A stretch of DNA of 64,000 nucleotides from Cunninghamia lanceolata (Eukaryota > Streptophyta > Pinopsida > Cupressales > Cupressaceae). Under the pieces are notes generated by a model that worked only from the letters and a program-made list of their open reading frames with translations, ran no database searches and had not been told where the DNA came from. The stretch lies in contig BSBN01000297.1 of assembly GCA_027924645.1 (NCBI GenBank), positions 1,674,001-1,738,000 on the forward strand. Direction: 5' to 3'. The position numbers were made by a program, and so were the translations under genes. Each line of letters opens with the position of its first letter. Positions within the stretch are counted from its first letter, which is position 1. Of this stretch, positions 58,701 through 64,000 are shown piece after piece.

Positions 58701-58918
58701 TTGGGGGTCGAGGGATTAGGGTTAAAGTAGAGTGTTGAGGGTATAAGGATTAGGGATAGGGTTGGAGTGTTTAGGGATAAGGGATTAGGGTCTAAGGTAT
58801 AGTATCGAGTCTGTTGAGGGTTTAGGAATAGGGATAGTGTTTAGGGTTTAGGGATGAGGGATTAGAGTTGAGGGTTGAGGGATTAGGGTTTAGGGATAAG
58901 GTTTAGAGTTGAGGTAGA
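55777..58918 (+). repeat. Interstitial telomere-like array, right block, with higher-order repeat
   Basis: About 3.1 kb of TTTAGGG/TTGAGGG/ATTAGGG/ATAGGGT units, G-rich on the plus strand as in the left block. Marker words break the monotony in a fixed order. ATAGTATC(G/A)A or its variant, followed by TTGAGGGTTTAGGAATAGGGA, starts at 56651, 56979, 57464, 57933, 58418 and 58799. The spacings are 328, 485, 469, 485 and 381 bp. The array thus evolved by amplification of a long unit, as satellites do, not by telomerase alone. It ends at GTTTAGAGTTGAGGTAGACA near 58918. Confidence 0.92.
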
Positions 58919-60209
58919 CAAGGAACGACTGAGAGACATAGAGAGGGGAGAGGTAGAGAGGTGAGGGGGAGAGATAAGTGAGATATAGAACATGAGCTAA
59001 TGGAACTAGAGGTGAGATATTGTAAAGGTGCTGTCGAAGGTGAGATAGGCACAAATATTTATGGATCAATCTATAACATGACAAAACATGAGCGCATTAT
59101 AACACGCTCACATTTTGTCCTTCTATAGAAATAGTAAAAAAGTGGTGACCCCCATGTTCCAGGCCCACATGTTCTGTTTTCATGTTGATTATGCACGTGC
59201 TCTAACAAAAAAGAAGTGCTTTCATGCTGTTGGGAAGTTCACATGCACATTTTACACATTCTACCACCTTTGCATGATCTTTCCACCACCTTTTCTGCTT
59301 TGCCAACTTGAGAAGGAGGAAATAACATAGTTTTCACACCAAGTTTGATATATATCTATTCAAGTTTCAATTTTTGTAGTGTTGCAATGTTAATTGTGAT
59401 TCAATTTTAGGAATTTAACATTATAGATTGGTTAATAGTATTGTTGTTAGTAATTATTATTGAGTGTTATTCAATTTAACATTGCAAAGGAAGCAAGTGG
59501 TGAAAAACTCAAATTGTTGAGGAGTTTGATGCAAGAAGAAAAAAATACTACATAATTGGGTACTCTCTCCATTCAAATCTTCATTTTTTTAGGTATGTCA
59601 AGTCTTTACATGCATGTTCTTTACATTTTCCATAATTCTATTTGAATTACTTTATCATACATGTTTAAAATAGACACATTCCCAATCAAGAAAGCAGCCT
59701 ACAATCTCACATGATGCCATGTATATTTTCTACACTTGGGCTCTTTAATAATTATGTGTAATAAACAAACCTTCACATGATGATTTGTATGCACATATCT
59801 TGGGCTAGGACATTCCTTATGCACCTATTCATGATGATTTGTACTTGCACATGACACAACAATTGTTGTCTATTCCTTCACAAGCCACCCAAACCCCGGT
59901 ATCCCTAGTACCAACAAAACACCTTCTCAATTCCAAATCCTAGTAGCCCTAGTAACAATAAGCATGTCAAATTGGGTCTGCCTCAACCTTTTCAAGCATG
60001 AAGTCCCATGTACTCTTTTCATGGCTGCAATAATTTTCTTTGTATGCTTTGTACCTATTTTGGTTGAGTGACATTTAATCTTTTACATGATGATTGTATG
60101 TACATTTACTATGAAGGGTTGAATGACATATATTTTAGTTATTTGTATGGATTCATTTCTTAGGAACTAATATTGGTCTCTTTATCATGCTACAGACAAA
60201 TTCTCTGTC
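58919..60209. other. Non-coding stretch between array and transposase
   Basis: Purine-rich GAGA sequence to about 59000, then GCGCATTATAACACGCTCACATT (59093-59115), which resembles 53410-53432 on the other side of the array. The rest is AT-rich with no recognisable gene. TTTATCATGCTACAG just before 60197 could be an intron acceptor of a 5' untranslated exon of the transposase. Confidence 0.45.
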
Positions 60210-63200
60210 ATGCCGAGGAAACGATCAAGAATTAAATCAACACAGGAAGAGATAGAAGCTAAGAATGCAAAGAAAGCAGTGGCTATGAGGGAACTTCGTG
60301 AGAAGAGGAAATTGGACATGATAAACGAAGACATGCCAATTGAAGAGGAACCACAACCATCACAAAGAGATATGATATTGGTGGCACAAAAAGAATGAAT
60401 GCAAAAACTTCGTGATACGAGAGATTTGAATACCATAGTTGGAGACACGTCCTCTACCACAAGTCAACATGTAGGGACACCATCTACCACATCTCAAGTT
60501 AAGAGTACATCATCACTCACATGTGATGAAGGAGGTACACCATCGTTCCCACCTCAACCTCAAGGTACGTCATCTATTCCATCTTCGATCGAAGGTATGC
60601 CATATAGCCATCTCATTTAAATATTGATGAAATTCCTAATGTTGAGATGAATTTATCTAACTTAACACCACCTAGAATTTTGCATAGAAAGCCAAAGTAT
60701 TTGATTGATATTGATGATAATATTTTGTAGCCAATGGAAGGTAATATTACAAAACGCACTTGTAGAAGATATGCTCATAAGATTTGGAGATTGTTCTTTG
60801 AAAAGTTAAATCAGACTGCAAGATGTCAACTATTCCTTGAAATGATGCGAAGTATAAATTATAGGTCCATCATGAAGATTCTTGGGTTGAGAACATCAGA
60901 GGCTTCAAGTGAAAAATCTATTGTCAAGAATCTAATGAGTGCGTATGAGAGTGTGGGTAACACCTCACGCACAAAAGATATAAATGCAACACGGCATGTG
61001 ATTACATCGACTATAGTAAGTAGTCAAATGAGGAAAGCTCGTCTCATTAGAAAGACGAGTCAAGAATTGAGAATTAATAGGAAAACTTTATCAAGAGCCG
61101 TTGGAAGACGCCAAAGAATTGAGGACACTAATGCCAATGAATTATGGGCGTTCTCAAGGAGACTACCACAAAAAGATAAACTAATTGTTGAAGCATTGAG
61201 ATCACTAATTGAAGTCTTTTAGAAGAATTACACAAGGGTATCTTTGAATCAAAGGGATGTGGTAAGAAGGAGAATCGATAGTCAGAACCGTGAGCCACAT
61301 CCAAAGTATTTTTTGGATGAGACTCAAACACAGTTTTATGGTAAATTTCTAGAGAAGTATCCTCAAATTAAAATTTGTCAAAGATATTTTGAAATGCTAA
61401 AACCTTTCTATGTCAAGATAAAGCACACACGCACTACTTGTTGTTGTAGATTACATATTGAATTTTCTAACCATTTTGATGTTTATAGGTCTATATGTTT
61501 AGATATGCATACTAACAATGATTTACAGGGTTGTGCCATACGTGCCCCACCAACATCTTCAAGGGACTTCATATCAAGAATTTTATGTGAAAGAGAGGAA
61601 GGTCAAATATTCTACAAGAAATTATGCTTGGATGGCACATGTCATCATTGCGATGGCTTGCAACATTTGCCAATATGTGAACATATGGAAAGAACACATG
61701 CGGTTGGAAATGAACTAGTAAAGTTTGGCAAGTATAAAATAGTGGCATACAATACAAAAGATGGTAAAGAAGCAAAGATGTGTGAATTGGTTATTGAAAA
61801 GATTTCAGTGTATCAGTTTATGCCTATATTCTGTGATAGCATAGTGTATGAGTATGCAAGACATGCCCATAGAGCTCAATGGTTGGACTTGCAATTCAAG
61901 TTATGCAAGGACACATTTCCGGTTGGTAGCATTGTTTTAGTCATCAACTTTGCAGAGAACTACAGTCTACAGCCATAGCATGAGGTGTAATCACAATATT
62001 ACAACTCCACACAGGTTTCTATATTTGTGCACATCGCATTCATCCATGCAAATGATAGTACAGAGGATGACAGAAAGATCATAAGAGTATATTTTCTATA
62101 TTAGTGATGATCACACGCATTCTACGGAGTTCATGCAAGGTTGCTTTCAGGTGTTCTACAATGATTTGGCTAGAAGGGGCATATCGTTCAGTCAGCATAT
62201 CATATGGTCGGATAACTGTGTGTCACAATTCAAGAACTCACAGAATTTCTATTGGCTGAGTAGGAGGCATAATTTTACAGTTATTCAGCATATGTGGAAC
62301 TTTTGTGAGGCCGGGCATGGAAAGGGGGAGCATGATGGTGCAGGAGCATGTATCAAAAGAGCCATAGCACGAGAAGAGTTAAAGTATAAAGACAATGCAA
62401 AGTTAACAGATGTAAAATTGATTGTCGAGTGGTGTAATGCTTCCATGGGTCCAGGTAATGAAGGTAAGTCTTCAGTTCATAGATTTTTTTGGTTGATGGA
62501 TGATACTAACATTGCACCATATGAGGACTGTTGTACATTGACAAGATCAAATGAGATGCACTCTTTCAGAAGCTCAATTGCAGGTTCATGGAGTATCCAT
62601 ACGTGAAAGGTGTCATGCTTTTGTTCTTCTTGTACAATTCAAGCCTGGGATGAGTGCGAGTCAAAGGAGTGGGTTGACGAATGGCAGTTAAGTTATCTTA
62701 GCCCACTTGACACGTATCGATCCCCGATGGCACTAAAACTAACACAATTGGAATCATCAGTTGACTTTGACCACATATCAGATCTAGTTCAACCAGGTAA
62801 TATATCTATTTGCATAGTTTTTGAAATTCCTAATGTCATCTTACTTTGTAGTGTTTTTGTAATGTTGACTAATTTCATCTAATTTGCTACACATATCAAT
62901 GTAGGGCACGTATATGCAGTTATTACAGCTGAAGGTAATGAAGAGGGAACAGATTATTACTTATGTCATTGTGTTGAGGCCAAAAAGAAATTGGAGGCCC
63001 CAGTTACAGATGGAGAAAACATCGAATACCCTACAGGCTCAGTGGTTATTACTAGAACATGGCTTAGAAGGTACCCACATAAGAGTGTTACTGTTTGGCT
63101 GTTTCAAGACTTTGACACGCATCGGAAGATTCTTCATTACTCAAACCTTGTCATGGCATCCAATGTTCATTTGATACAGTATCGAGGTAGACCTTTGAAC

Positions 63201-63290
63201 AAAATCTTGTGGAAGGTGTGTGAGTCTAACCATGAAGCAATACTTGACACAATAAAGAGTAGAGCAGACCCGGATGGTTCATTGGATTAA
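60210..63290 (+). pseudogene. DDE transposase-like gene, unassigned superfamily, one intron (decayed)
   Basis: ATG 60210 opens MPRKRSRIKSTQEEIEAKNA, a basic helix, then a Ser/Thr/Pro-rich linker. From 60734 a helical region (TKRTCRRYAHKIWRLFFEKL) and a possible HTH (RKTSQELRINRKTLSRAVGR) lead to the core: a Cys-rich segment (TTCCCRLHIEF; LCLDGTCHHCDG), VINFAENYS (about 61940), IIWSDNCVSQFKN (about 62200) and GHGKGEHDGAGACIKRAI (about 62316-62370), then a SCFCSSC motif and a conserved tail. I recall this block order from uncharacterised animal proteins thought to be DNA transposases. Stops are at 60396, 60728, 61220, 61976, 61988 and 62604; frameshifts lie near 60610 and 62100. The intron 62797-62904 (GTAATA...AATGTAG) joins two open parts in phase. 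Five of six stops could be C-to-T changes. Confidence 0.62.
62797..62904 (+). other. 108-bp intron in the transposase-like gene
   Basis: Donor GTAATA after CCAG (62793-62796) and acceptor TGCTACACATATCAATGTAG ending 62904. The split codon G|GG joins the frame DLVQPG with HVYAVITAEGNEEGTDYY, and the new frame stays open to TAA at 63288-63290. The intron itself contains stops in this frame. Confidence 0.75.
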
Positions 63291-64000
63291 TTTGTAAGTA
63301 TTCACATTGATTTTGTAAAGTCATCTTACATTGAGTTGTAAGTATGCACATTAATTTGTAAGGTTTGTCTTTTTTATTTCTTGCTGCACTTTTACACATA
63401 TACACATTTTTACATCATCATGTTATACTTCATGGGGTTAGACCTAGGTTGTCATGCCTCCAAGAGGGGTCAAAAGATGAAATTTTATTTTGATTGAGTC
63501 AATTGTATGTAATAAGGTCTTCTAAGACCATTTCATTTCTTTTTAAGTCACTTTGAGTCATTTGGGGTCAGTTTGAGTCTTTGAGTCCTATTGCAAAAAA
63601 ATGTCAATGTTGTCAAGTTGCACAAAGCAACTTTTGCATTTTTCGTGTCCTGCTCCTGATGTGACCAAACTAATAGTTCCAACATGTCTAGATGGGTACG
63701 TTTAGGCTAGGCATGGTCCTTTTTTTCACCCAAACATGTCGAAACAGTCTGAGCTACATTGTACCGACGATATCCCTAAAGAGTCCAAAGTGCAAAAAGG
63801 CAGCAATCTTTGACGAGATGTTACTCGAAAACTGTGTCCCTTAAAAACATTTTTTCTAAGGCAACACGATCACATAGAGTGCCTCTACAATAACCTTGCT
63901 CTATTTTTTATATTTCTAAGGCATTTGCCCGTGGTGAAAGGTTTTCTGCTGCCCTAAAAATCGTCAGGAGGCAGTGTAAAGTTGCAAAGGGGTGTAACTT
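63291..64000. other. Non-coding right end of the window
   Basis: 3' flank of the transposase-like gene. It contains repeated words TTGAGTC/GGGGTCA (63495-63590) but no gene. If the transposon has terminal inverted repeats, the right one is here or beyond the window; I found no convincing partner for it left of the gene. Confidence 0.4.

Noticed and set aside
53690..58918. Real chromosome end (telomere)
   Set aside because: Units are too degenerate, a long-period structure is present, and a B3 gene fragment and transposon DNA lie within or beyond the array.
52600..64000. Terminal inverted repeats for the DNA transposon (AGTTACAC near 52611 and its complement at the window end)
   Set aside because: Only about eight bases match and the neighbouring bases differ; too short to claim.

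Overview
The window is nuclear DNA of a land plant, almost certainly a seed plant with a large, repeat-rich genome (gymnosperm-like is a guess). The evidence is nested plant LTR retrotransposons (chromovirus Gypsy, SIRE-type Copia), a plant L1-type LINE with an RNase H domain, plant-type TTTAGGG telomere-like heptamers, a B3-domain gene fragment and PPR repeats. I see no intact host gene. The only long uninterrupted gene is a retrotransposon gag-protease at 17804-19684.

Layout. (1) 1-26080: a chromovirus, here 'Gypsy-A', with LTRs of about 4.45 kb. Its 5' LTR starts before the window and ends at 11291; gag-pol remnants run 11387-16144 plus 21550-21615; the 3' LTR is 21633-26080. Two elements are nested in it. 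'Copia-A' (2614-10117, TSD TAGAT) sits in the 5' LTR; it has gag zinc knuckles and a roughly 1,000-codon accessory ORF but no pol. 'Gypsy-B' (16145-21544, TSD CATGG) sits in the chromodomain-like tail of pol; its two LTRs are both 1610 bp and differ at 7 sites, and its gag-protease ORF is open but it lacks RT, RNase H and integrase. (2) 26081-28800: old sequence with a minus-strand PPR pseudogene. (3) 28800-31108 and 46602-46914: a chromovirus relic without pol. (4) 31109-46601: 'Gypsy-C', another gag-only LTR element, inserted in the relic's 3' LTR. Its gag is split by an 8-kb LINE (34585-42618, 15-bp TSD) that carries ORF1, ORF2 and an extra downstream ORF3. (5) 46915 to about 52545: a SIRE-like Copia with 5' LTR, gag and pol, cut off just after RNase H. 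(6) 53690-58918: about 5 kb of degenerate telomere-like heptamers with a 470-485 bp higher-order period, interrupted by a duplicated, intron-bearing piece of a two-B3-domain gene. (7) 60210-63290: a decayed DDE transposase-like gene with one intron, resembling uncharacterised proteins best known to me from animals.

Three elements here (Copia-A, Gypsy-B, Gypsy-C) keep LTRs, priming sites and a gag but have no polymerase. They look like parasites of autonomous relatives, and in the Copia-A case a related autonomous-type element lies in the same window. Most stop codons in Gypsy-A pol and in the transposase are explicable as C-to-T changes in CAG, CAA or CGA codons, as expected for methylated, silenced DNA.
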